Of a DNA stretch of 64,000 nucleotides, positions 26,485-34,553 are shown piece by piece. Made by a program: the position numbers and the translations under genes. This DNA is from Elusimicrobiales bacterium (GTDB lineage Bacteria; Elusimicrobiota; Elusimicrobia; Elusimicrobiales; Elusimicrobiaceae): assembly GCA_041651175.1 (NCBI GenBank), contig JBAZJT010000009.1, positions 1 to 64,000 on the forward strand, written 5' to 3'. The notes below the pieces were generated by a model. That model saw only the letters and a list, made by a program, of their open reading frames with translations. It did no database searches and had not been told where the DNA came from. Position 1 is the stretch's first letter. Each line of letters opens with the position of its first letter.

Positions 26485-29289
26485 TTAAGGCCCTCCTCCG
26501 CTGGTTTGTCCCTGCCATTGCCCCGACTCCGTTCCCGTCGCTACGAACAACTCATACGGCGAATCGGACGACACCGCCATGCACGGCATTGTTTCGCAGG
26601 CCAAAGTTTGCAGTTCGGTGTGCGTCTTCGCGCCGTAGAACGCGACACCGCCCAGCAACGCCATGCCCGAAACCGCGATGGTGGAAGCGTTAACACCGGA
26701 GGCGGCGGTAATGGTGTCCGCCGAATAAACCGCACCGGTGTTCTCCACCGCGAACCGGACGGTTCCGGTGCTTATGAAGTTGACGAATTTGCCGGTGAAC
26801 GGGCCGTTTATACCCATCTCTGCGTGGTACACGTCCGAGGATACGGCGTTCGCCGTGTACTGGTAGGTGTCGTATATCGGTAAATCCGTCCCATAGCCGG
26901 TCAGGTTCGCACGGATGTAGCGGACATGGCTGCTGTTGGGGTCTTGGGTAAGGCTAAGCCCTGCGCCGCCGTCATGCATGCTGCCGCCGAAAGCCGTCTT
27001 GGCCCGCGCGGATACGCCCATGCCGTCGTTGTCCGAGCCTCTGGCGGCAATTGCGGTCTGGTTGGGGTAGGTGTTCTCTACGTGAAGCACTGCGCCGAGA
27101 GGGATTGAGGCGTTGGTCGTGATATCCACGACATAGGCCTCAGGAACAGCTGCCCCGCCGATACCCATAGAGGTGAACATGCCCGCGCTGGCTTTTACGC
27201 TGTCAGCCGATACGTCCTTAGCCGTGACCGAGCTTTGGAAGGTCTGCGGCGCGGTGAAGTTATTGTCCTGCCCCTTGTAGGCGATATTACCCAGCGTGCC
27301 GGTGCCGTTTATGTCCGCGCCGTTGAGCAGAATTGCGCTGGTGGCGTTCACCACGGTAAATTGTCCGGTAGTCGCCTGAGCCAGCCCGGCGTAGACCGTC
27401 GTTCCAGAAAGCAAAGCGGCTTTCGCCGTCCCTCTGGCCTCGAAATCGGACAGCACGGTCATCGAGGACTGGAAGGTCTGCGTAACCGTGAAACCGTTGT
27501 CCTGATTCCTGTAGGCCACGTTGCCCAGCGTTCCGGCGGTATTGATATTCGAGCCGTTGAGCTGGATGGCGGATGTGGCGTTCATGACCGCGAATAGGCC
27601 TGTAGTCGCCTGCGACAGCGCGGCTTGAACCGTCGTGGACTGGATAAGCGACACCTGCGCTGTTGTCGCCGACAGCAGGTTGGCCTTGGCGGTGCCGTTT
27701 ACGTCCAGCTCCGCCTGCGGGTTGGCCTTCCTCACGCCAACGAACCATGTCCCCGTGCTGACCGACAGTATCGGCAGGTTCTGTTGCGCGGTAGAACTTA
27801 CACGCAGGGCATACGGATATTGCGCGTCCGCCACCACGTCCAGCTTGGCGGTGGGTTCCACGGTGCCGACGTTTATGCCCACGCCACCGGACTGGTTGAA
27901 CAGGCTATGCCGTCCGCCTTCAACCAGTATCTGGTCCGTCTTGGAGTCAACATTGCCGATATGAAGCCGCGCCTGCGGGTTGGTCGTATGTATGCCGAAC
28001 TTGCTGTTTATAGTGGGCGTGCCCCATTCCATTGTGGGAACGGCGATGCTGGCGGCGTTGTAGTCGTAGCGTGCGACGTATTCCAGCCGGATTTCGTCCA
28101 TATAGCCGTAGAACCCCGCCGAGGTGTTGCCCCACCAGCCGCGCACATCGGTCATCCCGCCGATATTCATGAACCCGCTAAGAAAATTGGGCACGCCGCC
28201 ATCCGAAGTGGAACCGGAGCAGGCCAGCCGGGTCCCGTCTATCCAGACCGTGGTCCTGCGCGAGCTTTGGTGGTTATATTGCAGGACGATGTAATGCCAC
28301 TCGTTGGCGGTGAACCGCTGCGTCACTTCGCTGGCCTGCTGGGTGCTGGTGCCGGAGTACCAGTCGCGCAGGTGCATGGTGAAATACGGGCTGTTATTGT
28401 TGTAGCGCCACTCGAAGCTGAACCAGCGATAGCTGTCGGGATTGCCTATCCAGTAGAAAAAGAATGAATCGTCGTTGGACAACCGTTTGGCCCAGAACGA
28501 CAGGGTGAATTCGGTGAGCGGGGTCAGCTTGTAGTCGCCGCTCCACGACTGGCGCAACCCGCGATAGAGCTGGAAGAACGCGGACCCGCCGCCGAACCGG
28601 TAATCGCCGGAGTTTATAGTCGGGCTGCCGCCGCTTGACCCACTCCAAGAGCCGAGCGCGTCCGAGAAATCCGTATTCAGGTTGAGGCTTATGCGCGTAG
28701 TGGACGGGAACTGGAACGGGACGGACACGCCGGTCATTACCATGTTGCCGTTATGCACGTTAAACCGTGCCGTGGGAGCAATGCCGATGCCGAGCGCGTT
28801 ATTGAATGTGCCGGTGCTGCCGGTGAACGCACCGGTTACGTTGCCCGTGCCCTGAACTGAAAGATTTCCCTGTGCCGATATATTGCCGGTGACGGAAGTG
28901 TTGCCGCCGACATTCGCATCCGCGCCGATGCTGGCGTTGCCGCCTATCGCCGCGCTTGCTCCGATGGTCGCCGATTGCCCGACCGTCAGCGTATTGCTAA
29001 CCGCAGCCGTGCCGGTCTGAAGCGTGGACGACTGGACATGGTTTGCCGTCGCCGTGCCGGATTCCACCGTGTAGAAGGTGCCTTTGCCCACAGGCCCGTC
29101 CAGCGTTATGGTGTAACTGTCCGCCGTCTGCGAGCTTGCCGCGATGCCCCATTTGCCGGATATATGGCCTTCCGCCGTGCCCGCTATTTCGTCCGGCTTC
29201 ACGCCGTAATACGGCGAGTTAGCCGCGACCGCCAAAGCCGCGAACCCGACTACAAGAACGGCTATTATTTTCAGCCTATGATTATCCAT
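26485..29289 (-). CDS. Tail fibre / receptor-binding protein with LamG-like domain
   Basis: 934 aa from MDNHRLKIIAVLVVGFAALA; GGGGGCGAACGG precedes this ATG. Unusually for a virion fibre, it starts with a signal-peptide-like hydrophobic segment. Then repeated TIGASAAIGGNASIGADANV elements, a concanavalin/LamG-like domain (residues about 220-420; FTLSFWAKRLSNDDSFFFYW, HYIVLQYNHQSSRRTTVWID, YGYMDEIRLEYVARYD), and fibre repeats (GTLGNVAYRNQDNGFTVTQ). It ends in a region of GIGG and GGVAFYGAKTHTELQ. The repeat style resembles the host surface protein at the left of the window. Probably binds host cell-surface sugars. Confidence 0.85.
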   Translation of the reverse strand: MDNHRLKIIAVLVVGFAALAVAANSPYYGVKPDEIAGTAEGHISGKWGIAASSQTADSYTITLDGPVGKGTFYTVESGTATANHVQSSTLQTGTAAVSNTLTVGQSATIGASAAIGGNASIGADANVGGNTSVTGNISAQGNLSVQGTGNVTGAFTGSTGTFNNALGIGIAPTARFNVHNGNMVMTGVSVPFQFPSTTRISLNLNTDFSDALGSWSGSSGGSPTINSGDYRFGGGSAFFQLYRGLRQSWSGDYKLTPLTEFTLSFWAKRLSNDDSFFFYWIGNPDSYRWFSFEWRYNNNSPYFTMHLRDWYSGTSTQQASEVTQRFTANEWHYIVLQYNHQSSRRTTVWIDGTRLACSGSTSDGGVPNFLSGFMNIGGMTDVRGWWGNTSAGFYGYMDEIRLEYVARYDYNAASIAVPTMEWGTPTINSKFGIHTTNPQARLHIGNVDSKTDQILVEGGRHSLFNQSGGVGINVGTVEPTAKLDVVADAQYPYALRVSSTAQQNLPILSVSTGTWFVGVRKANPQAELDVNGTAKANLLSATTAQVSLIQSTTVQAALSQATTGLFAVMNATSAIQLNGSNINTAGTLGNVAYRNQDNGFTVTQTFQSSMTVLSDFEARGTAKAALLSGTTVYAGLAQATTGQFTVVNATSAILLNGADINGTGTLGNIAYKGQDNNFTAPQTFQSSVTAKDVSADSVKASAGMFTSMGIGGAAVPEAYVVDITTNASIPLGAVLHVENTYPNQTAIAARGSDNDGMGVSARAKTAFGGSMHDGGAGLSLTQDPNSSHVRYIRANLTGYGTDLPIYDTYQYTANAVSSDVYHAEMGINGPFTGKFVNFISTGTVRFAVENTGAVYSADTITAASGVNASTIAVSGMALLGGVAFYGAKTHTELQTLACETMPCMAVSSDSPYELFVATGTESGQWQGQTSGGGP

Positions 29290-29495
29290 CCGTTCGCCCC
29301 CAAGGAAGAATCCTTCGTGTAAAAGAACAGCTGCTTGCTGTCCGTCGCCCAGTAGAGCTGGCAATCCTCCGGTGTGCCTTTAGCCGCCGACGCGCCGGAC
29401 GCGATGCCTTTGCCAGCGGCCAGCCAACTGAGCCACGCCATCAGCTTCGTAGCGTCGGGCTTCTGCCCGTTTTCTATGTCAGCCGGTTTAGCCAT
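29271..29495 (-). CDS. Small phage virion-associated protein
   Basis: 74 aa, overlapping the fibre gene start by 19 nt. It contains WLSWLAAGKGIASGASAAKG and WATDSKQLFFYTKDSSLGAN, the latter resembling fibre-associated short strand motifs (LYWATDTKQLF). It is probably a minor part of the tail tip or a fibre chaperone; this is inference from position. Start ATG is near the stop of the glycine-rich gene. Confidence 0.65.
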   Translation of the reverse strand: MAKPADIENGQKPDATKLMAWLSWLAAGKGIASGASAAKGTPEDCQLYWATDSKQLFFYTKDSSLGANGWIIIG

Positions 29496-29498
29496 AAA

Positions 29499-30182
29499 TC
29501 ATTCCCACCAGACGACCTCGCAGTAGCCGGAGCCGCCCGCCCCGCCAGCGCCGGGAATATAGCTCGTGTATTCCCATCCAGAACCGCCGCCACCGCCTCC
29601 GCAGCCGCTGTTTGCCGATGCCGCGACTCCCGCAGTGCAACCGGGGCTTCCGTTTCCACCCAACTGACCGGAAACGCTGTTGCCGCCGCCTGCGCCGCCA
29701 TATTGCGTATTTGCAGCACCGCCTTCGGAACCGTCCATACCTTTCTGTCCGTATGTGGAACCGGCCCCGCCCTGACCGCCTATGCCGGGATAGCTGGAAT
29801 TGTTGCTGGGCATCCCGCCGCGACCGCCTTTCCCGCCGTAAGCGGTTATGGACCCGAATGCCGAGTTCCCTCCGTCCGAGCCGTCTCCGCCTTTCTGGGT
29901 CGAAGCTCCGCGCGTACCCCCGGTTCCGCCCGCGCCGATTGTAACCGCAACATTCCCGCTGACCGCGACAATGCCCTGATAAATCCCTCCGGCTCCGCCG
30001 CCACCTCCGCCAGCTGCCGCATACTGGTTCGCGCCGGAATTGCCGCCTCCCGCGCCTCCGCCTCCGCCAGCGACCAGCGTTATGCGGACGTAATCCACGC
30101 CCACAGGGCGCGTCCATGTCCCGGAAGCCGCGAATACCTGGCTTTTCATTCTGCCGACCATGTTCAAAACCGAAACCGTCAT
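29499..30182 (-). CDS. Glycine-rich tail fibre/tip protein
   Basis: 227 aa; GAGGTGA lies five bases upstream of ATG. After an N-terminal strand (FAASGTWTRPVGVDYVRITL) it is almost wholly glycine clusters (GAGGGNSGANQ, GGIYQGIVAVSGNVAVTIGA) and ends YCEVVWWE. This is the collar/glycine-rich domain found at tail fibre ends of many phages, where a polyglycine-II sandwich binds receptors. A frame-shifted open frame covering the same DNA is a shadow of the same repeats. Confidence 0.85.
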   Translation of the reverse strand: MTVSVLNMVGRMKSQVFAASGTWTRPVGVDYVRITLVAGGGGGAGGGNSGANQYAAAGGGGGGAGGIYQGIVAVSGNVAVTIGAGGTGGTRGASTQKGGDGSDGGNSAFGSITAYGGKGGRGGMPSNNSSYPGIGGQGGAGSTYGQKGMDGSEGGAANTQYGGAGGGNSVSGQLGGNGSPGCTAGVAASANSGCGGGGGGSGWEYTSYIPGAGGAGGSGYCEVVWWE

Positions 30183-30190
30183 AAATCACC

Positions 30191-31258
30191 TCACTTTGCC
30201 ACCGATTTCAAAACCCAGATGTCGACCACGCCCTGCGTGCCCATGTTCAGCGTGCCGTTGACCGACGCGGCTGTAACCCTGACCAGCGTGGCATTGGCGT
30301 GGCTTTCCGAAAACAGGCCCACCGCCATCTCGAACACGTCGTCGCCGTAGACCTGATACACGTCAAAAGGCGAGGCGTACTTGGCCAGCGCGCCGTCTAT
30401 GCCGACGCTTATCGTGTAGCCCGTTATGGAATTGCCCGAAAAACAGTTCCTGTGCTTTATCTTCACGCCGTGTATAACCCCACCAGCCGGAAGCGTGAAC
30501 AGCGTAATCGTGTTCGAGTACCCCGCCGATACAAAATCGGAATAGCTCTTGGTGAATTTCTCCCAAGCGGGGACGTTGTTTCCCTGCCCGTTGAGATTCA
30601 CCGCGCCGTTGAATGCGTTCGCGCCGGTAAAGGTCTGGTCCGCCGAAAGGCTCGCCAGCCCGGTTGCGGTAAGCTCGCCGCTCAAATCCTTTCCGCTGGG
30701 AAAGAAGCCGGTTATATCGTCGTAATCCACCAGTACCACCGCATCGTAATACGATGTGCCTCCGGATTCCATGTGCAGTTCTACCGACAGCTCCGTCGCC
30801 GAGCTTGCCACCTCGTGCGTCAGCGAGATGAACTCCCAAAGCCCTGTGCCGTTATGGAATGCCGAAACGGAACTGCCAACGCCGTCCCGTATCCGCAGTC
30901 GTGCCGCGTTCGGCGTGGAACATTTAACCCAAGCCCATGCTTTCACCGTGTGGCCTTTGAGCCCGGCAAGTTCCGCGCTGGATTGCTTCAGATACGCGTC
31001 TGCCGAACCATAGGTCAGCGCGACGGCGTAATCGCCCTGCTTTCTGTCGGTCACTCTGGCTATGGACGCGCCACTGCCGAACAGCGTCCAGTCGTCCGGC
31101 GCGACGCTTGCACCGCCGGACCACTGCTCCATGCCGCCGTTGTTTATCAGGTTCCACGGGACAAGATTCAAATGGCTGAAATTGTTGTTGAACTTCGACG
31201 CCGACGGTATTTCAGCCGCGCTGTCCTGAAAGATAACCGGAATCCGCTTGTCGCCCAT
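30191..31258 (-). CDS. Tail protein with CBM-like (discoidin/CBM4-like) domain
   Basis: 355 aa. ATG overlaps the upstream stop as TAATG. N-terminal region IPSASKFNNNFSHLNLVPWN, then NLINNGGMEQWSGGASVAPD typical of CBM4_9-like jelly-rolls (QGDYAVALTY, TVKAWAWVKCSTPNAARLRI, SYYDAVVLVDYDDI). The C-terminal region has a fibre linker (TATGLASLSADQTFTGANAF) and a further strand-rich domain (AGGVIHGVKIKHRN). It is likely a receptor-binding or fibre protein at the tail tip. The substrate is unknown. Confidence 0.8.
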   Translation of the reverse strand: MGDKRIPVIFQDSAAEIPSASKFNNNFSHLNLVPWNLINNGGMEQWSGGASVAPDDWTLFGSGASIARVTDRKQGDYAVALTYGSADAYLKQSSAELAGLKGHTVKAWAWVKCSTPNAARLRIRDGVGSSVSAFHNGTGLWEFISLTHEVASSATELSVELHMESGGTSYYDAVVLVDYDDITGFFPSGKDLSGELTATGLASLSADQTFTGANAFNGAVNLNGQGNNVPAWEKFTKSYSDFVSAGYSNTITLFTLPAGGVIHGVKIKHRNCFSGNSITGYTISVGIDGALAKYASPFDVYQVYGDDVFEMAVGLFSESHANATLVRVTAASVNGTLNMGTQGVVDIWVLKSVAK

Positions 31259-33777
31259 TACGCCGCCTCCCTTACCGTAAGCTCGGACTCCATGCGGACG
31301 CAGTCATGCGCCGCTTCTAAAACCTTGCCCACCACGTCATAAGCCGACTGTCCCTCATGGCCCCACAGGTGTATGTCCGGCTTGCCGATATACGCCGCTG
31401 TGTCGCCGATATGCCACGCTTTTTTCGGATTGCCCGGATATTTGTCCGTGTAGCGCAGCCGCACCATATCCCCGGCTTCCAACTGCGGCAGGAAGCAGGT
31501 TTTGAACTCATATTCCTTGTGTGGTTTTGAGTAGAGCCGGAAGTATCCGTGCGCCGTACCGGTTGCGATATCCGCGTCCTGTTCCAAAAGGAACTGCGAG
31601 CCGCCCACGGAGAGCTGCTTCACGCCATAGAGCGTCTGCGAATTGGGCCTCGGCATGTTGAAAGTGTCCGGGTCCGCGATGACGCTGTAATCGCCGTAAT
31701 TGGAGATGATTTTGTTGTAGACGTTCTTCAGCCCGTCGTTTACGCGGGAAATCTCCTTGATGTCGCGGTTCGTCAGCGTAATGTGCGGGAACGCTATGCG
31801 CGTGGACAACATTCCGGCTATGTCTTGGTCGTAGTAAAATACCCGCTCGTCGCCCCAGTAAACGCCCTCGTCGCCCCACAGCCACAAAGCCGCTACGCCG
31901 GATTCGCGCGACCGGAAGAAGAACTTGCCCATGCGGTCGAATCCGAACTCGTAGGAGGCGATTTCCGCCAGCTTTTCGATAGCGTCCAGAACCGTCAGGC
32001 CGGAGCAATCCACCAGCCGCAGTTTCGTAGTCAGTGTGGCGTAAGTTACGCTATGCTCGGCCACCGCCGGGAAATCCTGACCGCTGTCCGAGCTTTTGCG
32101 CGTCAGTTCGATACGGAGATACCGCAACGCCGGACTTGCGATGCGCCCGTTTTCCACCGCCTCCAGCGACGTATATGCCGCGTTATTGAGCGAGGTCTGC
32201 GTTCTGTAGCTCGTTGAGCTGCCGTTGTACTGGGTAACTGTTTCGTCCAGCCTTTCGAACGCCGTTACGTCAGCCGACAAGTCGTCCGCGTCGTACAGCT
32301 TGCTCCCCAGCAAAGGCAGATTGGGCAACGCTGGCAGGTCGCCGAACTCGCCGCAGACGCGCACATAATCTATGTAGACCGGCGCGTTTCTGGGCGTACC
32401 GGTAGTCCAGCAGCCGAACTCGGCCACAGGAACCGCACCTGCGCCGGGCGTGTAGGTGTAATCCACTGCCTTCACGCCGCCGACAAACGCCACCACGCGG
32501 CCCGGCTTGTGGTAAAGCACATACTGCGCGTTGGCGGGAGCCCCGCCGCCCCATATCGCCGCGCCGTTAAGCAATACTTGGCAGTGGATGCCGGAGCCGC
32601 CCACCGCGTAACCCTGCCGGATTTCGGCCCTGTCCGCGCCGTGCGAAAGCGCGAAATAGGCGTATTCGTTGGCGTAGCCCGATATAACGCCGAATGCCAT
32701 TACGCAGCCGCTTCCCGCCGCGCCTATGGTCCTGCGCCAGCGTTTGGTGGAGGCAGTATAATTAGGCGTGTAAACCGTCAGAATGTTGCTACCGCCGCCG
32801 GTCCCGGAAGGCCAGTAAGTGTCTATCTCCGCCGTGTAAGAGCCGGTGTCCTCGAACAATTCCCATTCGGGGCTGGAGTTCTGCGGCAAATCGTCGCATT
32901 CGTAGCGGATATTGTCCTCGGAGTGCGCGTGCGTTATTTTCTTGAACACCCTGTTCGGGAATATCACGTCCTCAACGGTGCGGTCGGTTATGCCTGCCAT
33001 GTCCAGCAGTCCGTTCACAACCTCGTGGATTTGCAGGTTCGTGTGCCAGCAAAGGTAATCCGCGACAACCGCCTGCCCGGACGACGGCGCGGACACGAAG
33101 GCAATTTTGGCGGGCGTATCGTATGTGCTGAGGTCGGAAATCTCGTAATCCGTGCCCGGCGCTTTGAACACGCTGCCAGCCGTGACGCGTTTTATGCGGC
33201 CCACGTTTTTGCCGGAAGTGGTGAACTCTTTGGTGACACCGTCGCCGATGCCCAAGACTTCGCCGGTGATTGCGGTGGAATAGTTTTCCGCGTCAGCGTC
33301 GTCCAGCAAAATATGCGGCGCGTCGAGACTGATTTGCGCCGTCTTGTCGTCGGAATAAAAAGATATGCCGGACACATAGCCCGTGAACAGCCGGACTTCT
33401 TCGGATTCCGTGCCGTCGGAAAATTGGTAGACCGCCGCGACTTTGAACATTGTCCGGTATGCCGTGTAGCCCAACCGTGCAAGGGTGTCTTTCTTAAACA
33501 CGCCGTAATCCGCGCGCTCCAGCCATTCGTTCGCGCCGTTATAAACCCGCATCGTCAGCGAGCCGGTGCGGAACTCGTTTAGGCGGACGGCGTCCAGCTC
33601 CTCTTTGGTTTTGCTGATGTCGCGGATATTCTTCTCTGGGATGACAGTCCATTGCGTCTCGTAGGCAAATGCCTGCGCCTCAATATCCCAGTACCGGCGG
33701 CGATACGCCACCAGCCGCCGCACCTTGGCGGTGTTCAGTTTTTGCGCCTGCAGTATTCCTTGCGATAGCGTTATCAT
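31258..33777 (-). CDS. Tail tip protein (hub / tail-associated)
   Basis: 839 aa; ATG lies in an ATGA overlap with the distal-tail gene. No classic protease motif. The N-terminal 200 residues (VRRLVAYRRRYWDIEAQAFA; LFTGYVSGISFYSDDKTAQI; DAPHILLDDADAE) are typical of hub proteins that bind the tail tube end, and the C-terminal part (FDRMGKFFFRSRESG; ARLD-type LVDCSGLTVLDAIEKLAEI) is like gp27/hub domains. A central strand-rich insertion (residues about 310-460) has LamG-like features. Its place between Dit-like and fibre genes supports a tail hub role. Confidence 0.78.
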   Translation of the reverse strand: MITLSQGILQAQKLNTAKVRRLVAYRRRYWDIEAQAFAYETQWTVIPEKNIRDISKTKEELDAVRLNEFRTGSLTMRVYNGANEWLERADYGVFKKDTLARLGYTAYRTMFKVAAVYQFSDGTESEEVRLFTGYVSGISFYSDDKTAQISLDAPHILLDDADAENYSTAITGEVLGIGDGVTKEFTTSGKNVGRIKRVTAGSVFKAPGTDYEISDLSTYDTPAKIAFVSAPSSGQAVVADYLCWHTNLQIHEVVNGLLDMAGITDRTVEDVIFPNRVFKKITHAHSEDNIRYECDDLPQNSSPEWELFEDTGSYTAEIDTYWPSGTGGGSNILTVYTPNYTASTKRWRRTIGAAGSGCVMAFGVISGYANEYAYFALSHGADRAEIRQGYAVGGSGIHCQVLLNGAAIWGGGAPANAQYVLYHKPGRVVAFVGGVKAVDYTYTPGAGAVPVAEFGCWTTGTPRNAPVYIDYVRVCGEFGDLPALPNLPLLGSKLYDADDLSADVTAFERLDETVTQYNGSSTSYRTQTSLNNAAYTSLEAVENGRIASPALRYLRIELTRKSSDSGQDFPAVAEHSVTYATLTTKLRLVDCSGLTVLDAIEKLAEIASYEFGFDRMGKFFFRSRESGVAALWLWGDEGVYWGDERVFYYDQDIAGMLSTRIAFPHITLTNRDIKEISRVNDGLKNVYNKIISNYGDYSVIADPDTFNMPRPNSQTLYGVKQLSVGGSQFLLEQDADIATGTAHGYFRLYSKPHKEYEFKTCFLPQLEAGDMVRLRYTDKYPGNPKKAWHIGDTAAYIGKPDIHLWGHEGQSAYDVVGKVLEAAHDCVRMESELTVREAA

Positions 33778-34553
33778 GACTCCGCCGCCTTGAAACTGAC
33801 CGTCAGTCCGCCGGATTTGCTTTTGCTCACATAGCCGCAGGACAGGCTGTCTTTTAGCGCGGAGACGCTATATATCGCTTGCGGCAGTGCCTCCGGTTCC
33901 GGGTAAACGACAAACTCGCCGAGGCTGTAGACCGCCAGCAATGCGTCGGCCTCCGCTTGGCTGAGTCCCGCGAAGGCAAGGCTTGCGCCCCAGCGCGTTA
34001 CCCTGTCGCCCGACCATTTAACCAGCGCGGTTTTCACGCCGCCGTCCATCATCTGCGTGGAAATATCCGTCGCCGAGAAGCCCGGCTCGTAGCCATAAAA
34101 ACCTTTTGACGCGGCAAGCAGCGTTTCCAAAACCCACACCTCGCCTATTTGTTTCTCTTGGTTCGGGGTCTGCGTCTGGCTGAAGCTTATGCGGATTCCG
34201 TAAGCCTGCTTCGCCGCAAACTGCGCCTTGAGCGATATGCCGATTCGATTGATTGCGTTAAGCGTTATGGCGTTGCCCCAGCCAGACCCGGTGTAGAACT
34301 CGACCACGGCGGTCACCGCGTTGCAATTTTGCAGTATCACCGTGTCTACGGTCTTGAGCGCGGATACGCCGTTTTCCTGAAACAGGATTTCAATGTACGC
34401 GGTGGAGGCGTCGCTGTTCTGTCCTGCCGTTTTCCAGAGCGCGTTATAGTCGCGGTCATAGAGCCGGTATTTAACCGCGTCGCCGCCGGAAACGCTTATC
34501 GCGTTGTTCTCGTTGACTGCGTTCGGACCGTAAAAGACGGGATAATCGCTCAT
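33774..34553 (-). CDS. Distal tail-like protein
   Basis: 259 aa, coupled to the tape measure gene by an ATGA overlap. N-terminal half carries FYGPNAVNENNAISVSGGDA and strands of a jelly-roll type (NAVTAVVEFYTGSGWGNAIT). The C-terminal half ends in GGLTVSFKAAES. It is placed where Dit (distal tail) proteins are in siphophages, just after the tape measure and before the tip protein. The role is inferred from order, with no diagnostic motif. Confidence 0.7.
   Translation of the reverse strand: MSDYPVFYGPNAVNENNAISVSGGDAVKYRLYDRDYNALWKTAGQNSDASTAYIEILFQENGVSALKTVDTVILQNCNAVTAVVEFYTGSGWGNAITLNAINRIGISLKAQFAAKQAYGIRISFSQTQTPNQEKQIGEVWVLETLLAASKGFYGYEPGFSATDISTQMMDGGVKTALVKWSGDRVTRWGASLAFAGLSQAEADALLAVYSLGEFVVYPEPEALPQAIYSVSALKDSLSCGYVSKSKSGGLTVSFKAAES

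Noticed and set aside
29488..30189. A 233-aa frame over the glycine-rich tail gene
   Set aside because: It is Arg-rich and lies in another frame of the same strand; the glycine-rich frame with a good ribosome site is the real gene.
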